DNA from: Echria macrotheca
Lineage: Eukaryota; Ascomycota; Sordariomycetes; Sordariales; Schizotheciaceae
Direction: 5' to 3'
DNA: 64,000 nt
Assembly (NCBI GenBank): GCA_030411725.1
Contig: MU839832.1
Coordinates: 1,178,001-1,242,000, forward strand
Below, one piece after another: positions 45,372 through 56,879 of the stretch (positions are counted from its first letter, which is position 1; each line of letters opens with the position of its first letter). A program made the translations under genes and the position numbers. The notes beneath the pieces were generated by a model that worked only from the letters and a program-made list of their open reading frames with translations, searched no databases and was not told the DNA's origin.

Positions 45372-48300
45372 TTTTTTTGGTATTGTTTTGATGATGTGTG
45401 GGTGGGTGGGGGGTGTTTATCACGGGTTCCTCCTCCGACGGTCTAGACCTAGGGGGCACGGGGACCAATGGGTAGTAGGTAAGGTAGGTAACCATCTAGT
45501 TTAAATATTTCATCATTGACGCTAGCATACTGGGGAGATCTAGATCCTGTGTTACATCCACGAGGCAGGTACATACACTAGACAGGTCCTCTAAATCCAT
45601 CTCGCAATTCGATATTGGCAACATATGAAAAGCTTTCTACGATCGAATCCTCCCGGTAAGGGGTCTCGCCAGCCCCGGCCGGCTTCGCAGCGCGGCACGT
45701 AGCCAAGGCAATTTTGTCCGCCCCTTCTGGCGCTCTTTTAGCAGTATATAGACCTATACACTGGACTCCAGAGGACCGGTTTATAAATACACACATACTG
45801 CAGCCAGCGTCAGACACGCGAGATGAAGGGTCCAGTCTGGAATCGAACCTGTCCAATTCATATATACACCGTCATCTGTCATCCGTTTCTCTGTGTCACC
45901 ACCGCGCGGCGCAGTGGAGAGATTTCAGCCGGCACACCCCTCTCTTCCCAGGTAGTATTGTGCAACTGCGGGATTTTACCCGGGTGGTGCTGCTGCTGCT
46001 GCTGTGCTGACAGGTGTCTTCGGAGCGAGACAAAGGGCTGACGAGGGAATACCCGAATGCTGGGCCGCGGAATGGTGCCTTGGTATAAAGGAAGGGAAAA
46101 TCCGGGGAAATATAGAAGAATTGTACATATGTAGGGCAGTGCATAATTTGTCCGGTTGGATGGCGGCACCAGAAGCAACTTCCTGCGGCCGCACGTTTTT
46201 AGACGTCTTCTAGATATTGTACCTATATGGCACACATCTGTGGTTCCAGTCAATATCGGATAGGTACCCATGGCGCGACTGTGAACTACATTTCTCTCAC
46301 TTCAGCTCGTTGCATTGGACTTCCCGTCGGCGTGGCTTGGAGGGAAGTCGATAATGACTTGCATGTTCCATCCGCACCTGGCTGCATCCGATGTAAACGA
46401 TCCGTTACAGCGGCAGCGATATTAAACCTATACCATGGAATGCTCAGCCACATTTGAGTTATATGGCCGCTGGTTGCTTGTATTGAGCAGGAGGTTTCAC
46501 CCAACGAGGCAGACTCAGTCTCGCCAGGCGACGCATCGCGCCTCGAGAGAAGACGTTGCGGTCATTCGACCAGGAAACTCGACAAGTTGAAGAAAAGACA
46601 GTTGGACACTGGAGTGGATATGGAGTGCAGCTCGGGCAGTATCCAACTCTCAACACCACCAGTCCCGGGTTGCCAGGGCAATCCCCGAGCTTTATCCCAT
46701 CTCGACTGCTATGGAGACCGACGTCTCGGGCAAGCAGACTTATGTAACCATCTAGTTGAATCTTTTCCTGGGGTTCTGGGGAACCTTCGAAGCATATTCC
46801 CCGGCCCGGACCCGCAAAGGGGCCCCGGCCGAGTTCTCGCCCGGAGCTAGCCCGGCCCCTGAGTGGGTCACCCAAGCTCCCCAAGGAAACCCAAGGCCTC
46901 GGCCACGCCACGCGACGGCGACCGGCTGGCCAAACGATATCAACCGGCCCTAGCCAGAACCCTCTAAGGGATATTGCGTGTAAACTCGGGTTCCTCGTCG
47001 ATATCTGCCATCTTTCACCGACTGCTAGGAAATGCCAGTCAGCATAATATCCTCATTTCTTCTCTCACATCCAAAACGCGGCCGCCGACATCACAGCCAC
47101 GCGACGAACACTGCGTGCCCAAAACCCTTATCGCGGACGGTAGGCCCAACACACAGACAGGCACCGCGCCTCCGTCCGTGGACGTATCCCGCCAAGCATG
47201 AGACGAACAGCCTTCCCGCGAACCACCGTGCTGCGGGAATCACCTACAACCATTGGACGAGTCCCTGCCAGCGACCAAAAGGGCCGAGCAACACGATAAA
47301 GTCTCATGCAGACCGGGCGGGATAGGCAGGCGCAGCTGTCGAGGTCTACGTACAGACAGGCATTTGGTTTTAAACATTATGCTTATTGCTCGTGATGGCA
47401 GGGTGTTGAGACAGGTACGAACAAGGTTGACAGGGGCTCTGATCGTGGGTGGTGCCGGATCGGGAAGTCCGCCCTGTCGCGCACCGCGGGGGTGTCGGCC
47501 CCTGGCGCGCCAAGCCGTCTCGGTGCCCCGTCCCGAAGCACGGGTGGCGGTCTCGGCCCCCGAACGCCACTTTCTTCGATTTATTTTGGGTTTTCACCTT
47601 GTGATGTTGGATTTGCTTGCTTGCCATGTTTGTCTCGAGACGGGATTTCTTGCGAAAAGTTGCGCCGGCTCACTTGAGACTGCCTGTCCTGCCACGGTTG
47701 GGGAGACCTTTGGTGGTTGCTCGTTCACCACCGAGAAACGATCTCGCATTGTCTGTCCCGCCCGGCCGGCATGAGTAAGGTAGGTAGCGTTAACCTAACA
47801 GTAAGCTTAATGGGAGCCCCATCGTCACCCTGGCCATGTCAGTACGAGATGGAAGGGAACCAGTCTGCCATGTACGGTAGTCGTGCGGTGCCGGCTCTGG
47901 TTGGCCGGAATGTGCCGTGAAGACGGGTGGTGGGGTTCCAACGGTCTCAGAAGGCGTTTGGACCCCGGAGACGGGGTTGCAGTAACCCAAACCACCGCTT
48001 GTCGCCATGTAGGACTAGCGCTCCGCAGTCCAGAATGTCTAGATACGATACGGGCACCCGCAGCGATGCATCCCATGTGTTTCGTCACATCGAATACCCT
48101 CGGGATGGCGTTCCTGAGGCTTGCAGGCTGCGAGATGGAGCGCCGTGCAGTTGAGCCTCGACCGAATGGCGGGGTGGTACCGCGGGGAGGACATGGGACT
48201 GATGACTGCCATCTGAAAAACTTGGGACCGACCGCAATGTCAAAGCATAGGTGGTGATGTGCTGGCTGCCGATCGCCATGCACCTCAAATAATCGCCGAC

Positions 48301-49673
48301 CATCGTCCGATAATAACGCAAGGCAGGAAAGATCACAGTCATGATCTGTCGCCAACCCGTGATCTTCTTTTCAACAACCGGGAAAAAGAGGGTGGCCAAG
48401 CCTGGGAAACCGCTGTGCTTGCTGAGTAACCTGGAACTCGGGTGGATCGCCGTCAAATCCAGACCTCCTTCCAAGACGCCGAGGCAACTGACAGAAGGAA
48501 AAGACCTGGAGTCGGGCTGAGCTGCAAGAAACATTGTCGTCTGATTCTTCGAAACGAGAAACCGGAACGTCAAGATCCCATTCGCACCTCCATTCCTCCT
48601 CTCGATGTACCCCTGAGATGTCGGAAAGCCAAGCACTGACCAAGGTGTGAGCACCTCGCCAGCACCGCCCAGCGCCTGCGCTCAGCACTGTTTCGCCTTT
48701 CTGTCCAATCACAGCCGACCCCACGATCTCGAACTCCGAGTACCACCAGCGCTGCTGTTTCGGACCTCGAGGGATGCCTCCCTCAAGGAGAAATCGAGAC
48801 TGCATCGTCAGCTAATGGTGCAGCCAGGAACCGACGGTCTAAACAGTAAGGCACAGTAGACTCAGGGGTTTTTGTACATGTGTAGGAAATTCGGATATCA
48901 GGTTCTCGTCCTTGTGACTCGGCCGCGTTTTTGGTCGTGGTTTAGCGTTATGGAAGCCATCGAATACTTGGCATAGGCCGAGAGAGGCCCATAGCAACCA
49001 CACCAACAGAAAGCTGGAAACAATTTGCTGCGCTGTCGGATCCTTCATGCTCTTCGAGTTGGTGTCGTCGAAAATCCCCCCGAAGAAGCAAGTCCCCAGT
49101 GGTGATCCACAGAGTCACAGCAGGGCTCTTGGCGTTGTCGGAAGGCCCTGCACAGCGCCGGGCTGGCGTGCAGCTCCCTGCGGCGAGCCCCTGTGGTCCA
49201 TGTCCAAACCACCTCCTCCCCCTTCTTCCTCCCGCAAGCGACGTCAACACCGCCGAGCCAGATGCCAGGGTCAGTCATGCATGCCGAGTCCGTAGCCAAG
49301 GCGGCTCCTTCACTGTGACGACCATCCACCATGTACACATTCCCGAGCCTCGATAAAACTGCTGGATCTTCCGGCTCGACGCTGCACTGATCGTCAGGCG
49401 TTTCCTTTCCTCTCCTTCATCCCTTTTCGCCGTCTTCCTTTCCCTCCATACCCTTCCCTTCTTCCAACCACCGCCAAGCGTGCCTTCAATGCCCATTGTT
49501 TGCGCCTAGGACGGTGTGTTTGTTGTCATTCTTTTCTTCGCGGAGCAGGACCCCATATTGTTTACCTTCTTTCTGAGCGCAAGTCGTTCTCTTTCGTTGT
49601 TCTTCAGACGACCCATATCGACTTTATTCCTTGGCATCTTTTGTGATTTTTTGCCAGCAGTCCTTTCCACAAC
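45372..49673. other. Long intergenic region without a supported gene
   Basis: These 4.3 kb lie between the divergent duplicated secreted protein and the VTKxEV repeat protein. Frames of 150-190 codons occur on both strands (for example 47253-47774 plus and 48085-48654 minus), but none shows a domain, signal peptide or consistent splice pattern. Noted items are a (CTG)n run at about 45990-46006 and a GC-rich stretch near 47460-47570. A B-box-like GGTTCGATTCC on the minus strand near 45840 has no tRNA around it. The 3' part is CT-rich, as expected for the promoter of the gene at 49674. A lineage-specific or non-coding gene cannot be excluded. Confidence 0.5.
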
Positions 49674-51422
49674 ATGCAGCTCTCAAGAAGTTTTCAGCTG
49701 GCTTTGGCCATGCTCCTCTCCGTCGCCGCCGCCAACCCCATCGCCAACCCCCCCGCCAACATGGCCCCTCCCATGGCCCCTCCCATGGCTCCTCCAGCTG
49801 CCGCTCCCATGCCACCTCCGGCTGCCGCTCCTATGCCTCCTCCAGCTGCAGCTCCCCCATCCTCTTCAGCTGCCACGGGAGCGTCCACTTCGATGATGGA
49901 CACCGCACAACCTCCAAGTCATACCGGAGGTGCCGGTATGGGTATGGGTCGCCCGGATCATGGAATGGTCGGAGGCGGCTCTCCCAACAACCAATGTCCG
50001 CCCCAGCAAGTCGTCACCCACACAGTTGTCTCGACGGTGCACGTCCCGACTACTGTCCACGTCACGGTGACCATGGAGCACGCCGTCACCAAGACTGACG
50101 TCAAAACGGAGGTGATTACCAAGACCGAGGTCAAGAAGGAAGTCGTCACCAAGACTGAGGTGAACAAGGACGTCGTCACCAAAACCGAAGTCAAGAAGGA
50201 AGTCGTGACGAGTGTGGTCGTCAAGGAAAAGCCCGTCACTGTGGCGGTCACCAAAACCGAAGTCAAGGAGAAGCTTGTCACCAAGGTCGAGGTCCAGAAG
50301 CAAGTCGTGACCAGCGTCGTGGTCAAGGAGAAGCCGGTTACCGTCGCCGTCACCAAGACCGAGGTTAAGGAGAAGCTCGTCACCAAGGTCGAAGTTCAAA
50401 AGCAGGTCGTGACGAGTGTCATCGTCAAGGAGAAGCCTGTGACCGTTGCAGTCACGAAGACGGAGGTCAGAGACCGAGTCGTGACCAAGGTTGAGGTCCA
50501 GAAGCAAGTCGTCACCGTCCCGGTCGAAAAGGTCGTCACCAAGGTCGAGAAGCAGGTGGTTACCGTCCCAGTCGTCAAGACCGAATTCCGCGACCGCGTC
50601 GTGACCAAGGTGGAAGTCCAGAAGCAGGTTGTCACAGCGGTCGTGACCCAAGTGGACGTGAAGAAGGAAGTCGTCACGGTACCCATCGTCAAAACCGAGG
50701 TCAAGGAGAAGATCGTCACCAAGGTCGAAGTCCAAAAGGCTATCGTTACCGTGCCGGTGACTATCACCAAGGACAAGGTTGTCGAGAAGATTGTTACCAA
50801 GGTCGAAGACAAGACCGTGGAGAAGCTGGTCACCGTCACCGTTGCCAGTTGTGCTCTGCCACAGAACGGCTGCTACGCGCAGACCGTGACGCAGACCGTC
50901 CATGTCACCGTCGCGCCACCGGATTGCGTTGTCGGTGGTCAACCGCAGATGACGCATGTTATGCCTCCGCCCAGCCACGCAATGCCCCCGCCGGCGATGC
51001 CGCCACCCGCCCATGTTATGCCTCCCCCTTCGATGCCACCGCCGGCTCACGTGATGCCACCCCCGGCTCACGTAATGCCACCACCGGCCATGCCACCGCC
51101 GAGCCATGAGATGCCTCCGAGCAGCCCTCCGGTTGTGGTCCTTCCGCCAGCCCAGGCTCCTCCGCCTGCGCACGCCATGCCCCCTCCGGCTGCGACCACG
51201 GAGCAGATGGCTCCTCCTGCCGCCACCACCACCGCGCTACCAATGGCTACCGAATCGACCACAACGGAGGCAATGGCGGCGCCCACCGAAACCCCATACA
51301 TGGCAGCTCCAGACATGGCCGCTCAGCCTGCTGTGACGGATGCCATGCCACCACCGGCCGAGACTTCCATGGCACCCCCGATGACTCCTCCCATGAGGCG
51401 TGCCATTAAATTCAGGGTCTGA
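49674..51422 (+). CDS. Secreted VTKxEV-repeat protein with Pro/Met-rich flanks
   Basis: An intronless frame of 582 residues. Residues 1-20 (MQLSRSFQLALAMLLSVAAA) are a signal peptide. Residues about 25-65 are MAPPMAPP and MPPPAAAP repeats. Residues about 112-392 form a strikingly regular array of roughly 10-residue units such as VVTKTEVKKE, in which Val/Thr alternate with Lys/Glu. Three perfect or near-perfect 34-residue copies lie at 177-278. Only four Cys occur (108, 393, 400, 418), flanking the array. The tail (about 424-580) is built of MPPPAHV and MPPPSM units and Thr/Ala stretches, with no GPI-anchor signal. The array would favour extended beta structure with salt bridges between units, for example a beta-solenoid or fibre. 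It is probably a cell-wall or extracellular structural protein; no family is recognised. Confidence 0.85.
   Translation: MQLSRSFQLALAMLLSVAAANPIANPPANMAPPMAPPMAPPAAAPMPPPAAAPMPPPAAAPPSSSAATGASTSMMDTAQPPSHTGGAGMGMGRPDHGMVGGGSPNNQCPPQQVVTHTVVSTVHVPTTVHVTVTMEHAVTKTDVKTEVITKTEVKKEVVTKTEVNKDVVTKTEVKKEVVTSVVVKEKPVTVAVTKTEVKEKLVTKVEVQKQVVTSVVVKEKPVTVAVTKTEVKEKLVTKVEVQKQVVTSVIVKEKPVTVAVTKTEVRDRVVTKVEVQKQVVTVPVEKVVTKVEKQVVTVPVVKTEFRDRVVTKVEVQKQVVTAVVTQVDVKKEVVTVPIVKTEVKEKIVTKVEVQKAIVTVPVTITKDKVVEKIVTKVEDKTVEKLVTVTVASCALPQNGCYAQTVTQTVHVTVAPPDCVVGGQPQMTHVMPPPSHAMPPPAMPPPAHVMPPPSMPPPAHVMPPPAHVMPPPAMPPPSHEMPPSSPPVVVLPPAQAPPPAHAMPPPAATTEQMAPPAATTTALPMATESTTTEAMAAPTETPYMAAPDMAAQPAVTDAMPPPAETSMAPPMTPPMRRAIKFRV
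50202..50507 (+). repeat. Three tandem 102-bp coding repeats
   Basis: Units at 50202-50303, 50304-50405 and 50406-50507 each encode 34 residues beginning VVTS and ending VEVQKQ. Protein copies are nearly identical, while many third codon positions differ (for example AAA/AAG and GTG/GTC). The duplication is therefore not very recent and the protein sequence has been preserved. Confidence 0.85.
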
Positions 51423-52828
51423 AGTCGAGAGTTGGGTGTGTGAATGGTGCGAAACCGGTGTATCTTCTCTTCTTCTAGCTAGGTACCCGAGGTAACATGC
51501 TCGGGTAGCCTTGGCATTTTCGGGCGTGGTATTTTTGTTGGATGCGACACCAGAGGCGGTCAGACTGGTGCGCGCAGAGGTACCTAGACGGGATCATGAT
51601 TGTATCTGTAGATAATGCTGAGTAGCGGTCAAAATATGGCCGAGGAGTCTCCTATGTAGGAGGAAATGATATTGGTATACCCTATTGCAAATACAGAGAT
51701 TTAGGAAAGATGATCCATTGCCTGACGTTCTGTTCTGTTTGTTGCAATTGGGAGAAATCTTTGGTGGGGTCTGCTGCTGAAAATCTGGCGTAATCTCACT
51801 GTACGCCCACTGTGCGCTCGAGTCCGATCTGCTGGCCTGGCCTGCCCCTCCACTGCTGTCCCTCCCCATCTTCAGCCATCGTCGACTGCATTCCAACCAC
51901 CACACAATCCACGCATTAGGTATCACACTTCTACAATCCGTTCGTCTGTCCCGACCATGGAATTGTCTACCAAAAGCTACCTTACATCCCAGCAAACGCG
52001 CCACAGTGCAGACACTGCAGACGGCGCTGCAAAGCATCGTCGGAGTCAACGCCCTGTCGGGTATCCGACTCGGAGAGAAGCCAGCTGATGTATCTGCGGA
52101 CAGACTACGCGTCGACGTTTTTTATAAGTTAGGCATCGGCTCCGGGATGTTTTTACGCCCCTGGCAGCTCAACAGTATCTCGTTGATCGGATCCACGAAC
52201 GATTCCTCCCAATGCCCGACAAACTCCCCAAATCCCCGATCGGCTGCGTCGATTGCGGTCCGGGATGACACTAGGCATCGACGTCTTGTGCGTCCTGTAC
52301 GTAGTCTTTGGAGTCATAGGCTTTGAAACAGTCGATTGGCGGGGGCCGTGGCGCATCAAGTCTAAACTCGTACGATTCGGACGGCTTTCGGATCGTCACA
52401 GGTCCCGGAAAGCCGTTTACCTCCCTGACCCTCGCTCGAAACGCTTTTTCTCGGCCTCTTCTTTCATCAAAGGTTGGCACGAACCCGCGAAGGCGGTCCT
52501 TTGTGAAGTAGGTGTTCGTCGAAACGAGGAAAAGGACCGTGCCAGGAGGCGGCCGTGGTCGAATCCGAAGCGACCGAATATGTATTCGCCGCCTGGGCAA
52601 AGAAGCCATGCACCGCCCTTGAACCACTCCCGTTGACTTGGACACTGCGTCTTCCATCGGGTCACCGTCGAGTTTACCGGGCCGGCGCTGTGGACAGACA
52701 CTTATTTGGCTACTTCAACGATGGACGGTACTTTGACATCTTGAGCTCTCCGGGCCCTACTAACTGGTCTGGCAAGATACCAGATCCCTCTTGTTCCCAG
52801 ATGTTTTTTTGACCAACAACTATCAGAT
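51423..52828. other. Intergenic region between the repeat protein and the second HET gene
   Basis: About 1.4 kb between two 3' ends. A minus-strand frame at 52271-52657 and a plus-strand frame at 52555-52812 have some protein-like composition but no start, splice or family support. They could be remnants of a decayed gene. Confidence 0.45.
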
Positions 52829-54889
52829 CTACTCAAATACGAACTGGGTCAACAAGTCCCCATACTGCCCCGTATTTATACGATGTTGAAAAACGGGCGC
52901 CATATGGGGAGCCCACCAATCATACAAGAAACCTTCTCCGAGCAACTTATACGTCATTTTCTTCGCGTCTTCGTCCTGCGGTCTCAAGAACAACGGAAAC
53001 AGACCGGTTGGTAAGAAGACAGCGACATCCCCGTCCCTGGCTGGGGCGGGAGCCAAGCCCAAGCTCCCGCGGTCTGTAGTGAAGAAGCGCTTATTTTGGC
53101 AGGCTCGGGCTATCCTTCGACCCACCGAGGATTCTTCGTCTTCTTCTTTTGCGGTGACCATAAATACTTGCTCTAAATCGCCGCTCGCGTATCCAGAGCC
53201 GCTGGTAGGCTGCGGAGTATTCTCGCGAAAGTATTCCGGGTCAGCTTGCTGCAGGTGTCCAGCTCCGTGCCGCTCATACCATCTTCTCGCTCTTCCCGCC
53301 ACATGGGATACAAGTGGTCTCGGGGGGTTGTTGCGGAGCACGTCGTGGGCGTCGTTGGCCATGATGGTGTCGAGGAAGGCGTCGGCAATGGACTGCGGAA
53401 ACCGTTTACCTGTCTGCTGGAGCCGCGAGGCCAGTTGCTCCCAAACCGTCAGGGCGTTTTTGTTCAACGCCCCGTCTTCTGCGGGAGGCATGATCGGACC
53501 GATGGCGGCGATTCTCTCCATGAAGCGACCGGTGATTATGAGCCTGCCGGGCTCGACGCGGGCCTTGGGGACCTGTGTGCCACCCACCCAAAGGAGCTCT
53601 CTCTGCTTGGCATCGACTTGCTCGATGCTGCGGATATAAGGCTGGTCGTCCTTGAGGAACCGAGCGCCGGGGAGAGCCCAGAGAGCACCGGTCGTCTCGA
53701 GCGGGGAGTTGAAGTCTAGCGTCCACGAGGGCAGGTCGGGATCCCGGCTTGGACTGGCGAGTCTCCGGAGGATTTGGATCGAGTGGTGTCTCTGCATGAG
53801 GGCGAAGGTGGCCTGCTGATAGACATCGGACGTGCTTAGGCTATAATCGACGTTGATCGGCGGGACGGAAGCGAGCGCCGCAATGGCGAAGACGCTGTCG
53901 CGACGGTCGGTAGCATGGCAGTTCCTGACGATGCGGTAGGCGTTCTCAAAGTCGAGGCCGTCCCAAGCGTACGAGGCGGGCGATTTTGCGTGGAAAGCGA
54001 GACTGGAGATGTGTGAGATAGGGTCGGCTGGTAGGATATTTAGTTCGGAAAGAAGGGATGTGCGGCTAGGAGTGGTCAGCCAAAGTTGGCCTGCGTGGTG
54101 GGCCTCGACCAGCATGGCAATGGGATTCCACCACGGCACCTGTTGGAGCTGGTGGTCACCGCAGACGAGAAGAATTCTCTGGCTTAGTGCTAGTTCCGGG
54201 ATGGCCCAGGGGCGGTAGAACCATGGCCGAAGACAGAGCTTCGTGAAGGCGGCCGCGGCCTCCTCGGGATAGGGGTCGATGTGGTCTGGAAGTGCCGGGC
54301 ATTCTGGGGCGGTGCGATAAGGCAACTCCCGGCGTCCGTATAGCGGGTCGGGCAGTGGAGGTCGCGGCCAGTTTTTCTCGGTGACGAGGTGGCGGAACTT
54401 GTTCAGGTGGTCAAAGACGGCGTCTGAGTCGTCCTCGGCGCCGCCGAGCCAGATGATTAGTCGCTGCGCCGACTCGAGGATGTCACGGAGCCGCGCGACC
54501 TGCGTGTTTCGCTCAGAAACGTTCTTCGGGTCGATGCAGAGGGATTGGATCCAGAGGAGTCTAGGCTGGTCGCGGTGCCGGAATCTGTACAGGGCTTGTG
54601 CGAGTTTCGGGGTAGTCTTGCAGCTCCGTCCGTTGACCATCAAGAAGACAGGTTGGAAGGATGACGAATCGCCCCAGAATCCTGAGAGGACTTCATATTG
54701 GGTGTCAGGCGAGAGAGGGAGGAGCATGAACGTGCACGACAACGCATCGGTACCATTTGGAGACGGCTGAAGGCTTAGGAAGCGGGCCGAGTTTGGGACT
54801 AGGGGCGGATAACGAAATAATTCTCCCGAGGATTCATAAAGAATGTGCTGACGTTCGCATGGGATTGATGCGATTTGGGGGTTCGCCAT
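52829..54889 (-). CDS. HET-domain protein (het-6-like type), intronless
   Basis: An uninterrupted frame of 686 residues begins MANPQIASIPCERQ with A at -3. The HET domain lies at about residues 63-175: YEVLSGFWGD, FLMVNGRSCKTTPKLAQALYR, LLWIQSLCIDPKNVSERNTQ, then ILESAQRLIIWLGGAEDDSD. The canonical LSYxWGD and IDALCINQ motifs are modified to LSGFWGD and IQSLCIDP. Later blocks (RPWFYRPWAIPELALS, the equivalent of RxWxxQE, then TDRRDSVFAIAAL, like the DKxxALLGL block) are those of the het-6 group. A C-terminal region of unknown type follows. Members of this group can mediate vegetative incompatibility; the activity of this copy is unknown and some motif residues are non-standard. Confidence 0.9.
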   Translation of the reverse strand: MANPQIASIPCERQHILYESSGELFRYPPLVPNSARFLSLQPSPNGTDALSCTFMLLPLSPDTQYEVLSGFWGDSSSFQPVFLMVNGRSCKTTPKLAQALYRFRHRDQPRLLWIQSLCIDPKNVSERNTQVARLRDILESAQRLIIWLGGAEDDSDAVFDHLNKFRHLVTEKNWPRPPLPDPLYGRRELPYRTAPECPALPDHIDPYPEEAAAAFTKLCLRPWFYRPWAIPELALSQRILLVCGDHQLQQVPWWNPIAMLVEAHHAGQLWLTTPSRTSLLSELNILPADPISHISSLAFHAKSPASYAWDGLDFENAYRIVRNCHATDRRDSVFAIAALASVPPINVDYSLSTSDVYQQATFALMQRHHSIQILRRLASPSRDPDLPSWTLDFNSPLETTGALWALPGARFLKDDQPYIRSIEQVDAKQRELLWVGGTQVPKARVEPGRLIITGRFMERIAAIGPIMPPAEDGALNKNALTVWEQLASRLQQTGKRFPQSIADAFLDTIMANDAHDVLRNNPPRPLVSHVAGRARRWYERHGAGHLQQADPEYFRENTPQPTSGSGYASGDLEQVFMVTAKEEDEESSVGRRIARACQNKRFFTTDRGSLGLAPAPARDGDVAVFLPTGLFPLFLRPQDEDAKKMTYKLLGEGFLYDWWAPHMAPVFQHRINTGQYGDLLTQFVFE

Positions 54890-55123
54890 TTTGATGAGAG
54901 TTTCTGGAAGAAATGGGCTGGCAGGATGAAGGGTCTAGTGTAAGAGTCTCTAGGCTGGAAGGCATGCGTGACATTTAATAGGGGATTGGAGGACACTATC
55001 TGACAGGGCTTACTTGGTTGGCTCACCGAGGCGAAGCTAAAAAAGGGGGGTGCAACCAACAAAGCGGCTAATCCGTGCAGGCCACAGTCCCGCCAAGCTC
55101 CCACTGAATTATCTCTACATCAT

Positions 55124-55824
55124 TCAGTTATCATTTTCCCACCCGGGGTTTGCCGCCTTCCAATCCAAGTTCTGGACGACCTTGATGACGATTTGGCCAG
55201 CCGTATAGTTCTCCTTGAGCACGCCCTGCTTGTTAAGCTCCGCATAGGCCGGCAGCGTCGTGTTACCCTTGACCTCGCGTGACCCGCCGTCGGTCCCGCA
55301 GCTGATGATGGCGGCCTTCTTCTGGTCATCCGTTGCATTCTCGCCGCCGTCGATGGTGTCTGCGATATCACCGTACCACTTATACCTGTCAACCCCGACC
55401 CCTTCCCAGTAATGGAAAGACTTACCACTATGCCATTCATCTTGGCAGTCATGAGCTTCGCCGCCACCAGCACGGTCTCGGACTTGCTGAAAATGGTCCA
55501 CTCGCCGCAGTCGCCGGCGGTCGTGGTGGTCATGTTGAGGAAGCGGTAGTCGGGCTCCTCGAAGGGGATCCCATTCTCGTCGAACACCGGGTTGCCCGAG
55601 GCGTCGAGGACTTGTTTGAGGCCGGTCCCGTAGGCGCGCAGCTCGCGCGCGGCGTAGAGGATGTCGGCGATGCGCACGTCCTGCGGCGTACCTTGGGGTT
55701 TCTTGTAGCAGAAGAGGTCCTGGGCTTCGCCGGCGTAGCAGACCTGGAGGCCGCGGCGCTCGACGGGGGTGGCCATCGCTAGGCCGGCGAGGATGCCGGC
55801 CATGAGGGTGAGGGAGGGAATCAT
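55124..55824 (-). CDS. Small secreted protein, Cys-containing, unknown
   Basis: Exons 55824-55426 and 55378-55124 give 217 residues. The signal peptide MIPSLTLMAGILAGLAMA is followed by TPVERRG, a possible dibasic processing site. The mature part contains YRFLNMTTTTAGDCGEWTIF, KSETVLVAAKLM, then WYGDIADTIDGGENATDDQK and SCGTDGGS. These blocks are shared by a group of small secreted ascomycete proteins. The 47-bp intron is taken as GTAAGT...TATAAG because only this acceptor keeps the frame (MNGIV joined to WYGDIA); a nearer CAG would break it. Four to five Cys could form disulphides. It is likely extracellular, perhaps wall- or host-related; no enzymatic motif is seen. Confidence 0.78.
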
Positions 55825-56879
55825 GATTGGACGATGGGATGGGAGATTGCGTTCTGGTTGGGATGCTTGCTGGTTTGGTGCTGGATCAAAGGAGGCAACA
55901 GCTCGACTCGCGGAGCCCTTTTATCTTGAGAGCTTAACATCTATTAGCAATCATTCTCAATGCAAATACTAGTGATGATCCTTTTGTTAGGCATTTCGCT
56001 CATTACATCAAGGGCGGCCGCCTAACAGCGACGTTGTTGGATCCAGCCGATATTAGGTGTCGACCAATGGTCACCACGGGATGCTACTCTCTAATTCGTA
56101 GACTTGGCAATAGGCTCCCTATAGACATTAGAGCCGTGGCATTTGGGCTGTGTCACACGGGAGCGGCGGATTAACTCTAGGCGTTGGCGTTGCTGTGCCG
56201 CAAGGACTAGACTTCTACCGCCCGGCGCATTTCTCGCGTCGGCGGCTTGTGTTGCGCCGACTGGAAGCGACTGCTACACTTTTTTGTTCCTTCAATTTAC
56301 AACACTAGGTAAATACATCACTAACCCAAGTCTGGACGGAATCCTCGGTTTGGCTAGCGGGGCCGCCCGTAGGACAGGCACATTTTGTAGGCTGAGGTCA
56401 GCTTTTAGAACCTTTCCCCTTAGTGCCAAGAGCGTACCGTAATTTGCGCTGGATTAGAACCTTGCGTAAGGCTGCTTCCATACCTACACGGTCTCAGGGA
56501 CAATAGGAGACTATGGTGGGAAAGGAGCAGTCATGTGAAAATGCCAGGTACCCAGCCTTCGACTGTGGCGATTTGGATGTACAGGGTACTCATCTACATC
56601 CATGTTATCTACTCCGAGAGTCGGCCAGGTAGTGGTATCTGGGACTCGGGAACACTTCATCATGGTCACGGTAGGATGTTGGAACACGGCGGCCGACTGG
56701 CTTGGCGACCGTGAAGCGCAAAAGAACCGCCGAAATGTCAGGCACCAGAATCATCTTATTTCTGTGTCGTTCATTCTCTATATATGGGCATCCCTCGTTT
56801 GTGAGGAAGGTGCGTACCTAGTCAGTTTGTCCAAATTGAAACCAGCGTGACAGGCAAGTGCGAGTTTCCACCGCACCTC
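55825..56879. other. Divergent promoter between the small secreted protein and the GH55-subtilase gene
   Basis: About 1 kb between two divergently read secreted-protein genes. No coding frame with recognisable content is found. Short (TATATA) stretches occur near 56780, about 100 bp before the GH55 start, and may serve as a TATA element. Confidence 0.5.

Noticed and set aside
45830..45850. B-box-like GGTTCGATTCC on the minus strand near 45840 as a third tRNA-like unit
   Set aside because: No A box, acceptor stem or T stem can be placed around it; one matching 11-mer is not enough.
45372..49673. Several 150-190-codon frames as possible genes
   Set aside because: They lack signal peptides, domains or joinable exons; kept only as a note in the intergenic entry.
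49866..51173. 435-codon minus-strand frame rich in Arg, Gly, His and Asp
   Set aside because: It lies wholly antisense to the VTKxEV repeat gene and its regularity is a by-product of that repeat; the sense frame has a signal peptide and conserved protein pattern.
52271..52812. Possible decayed gene between the repeat protein and the second HET gene
   Set aside because: Some frames look protein-like but point in opposite directions and share no family; too weak to call a pseudogene.
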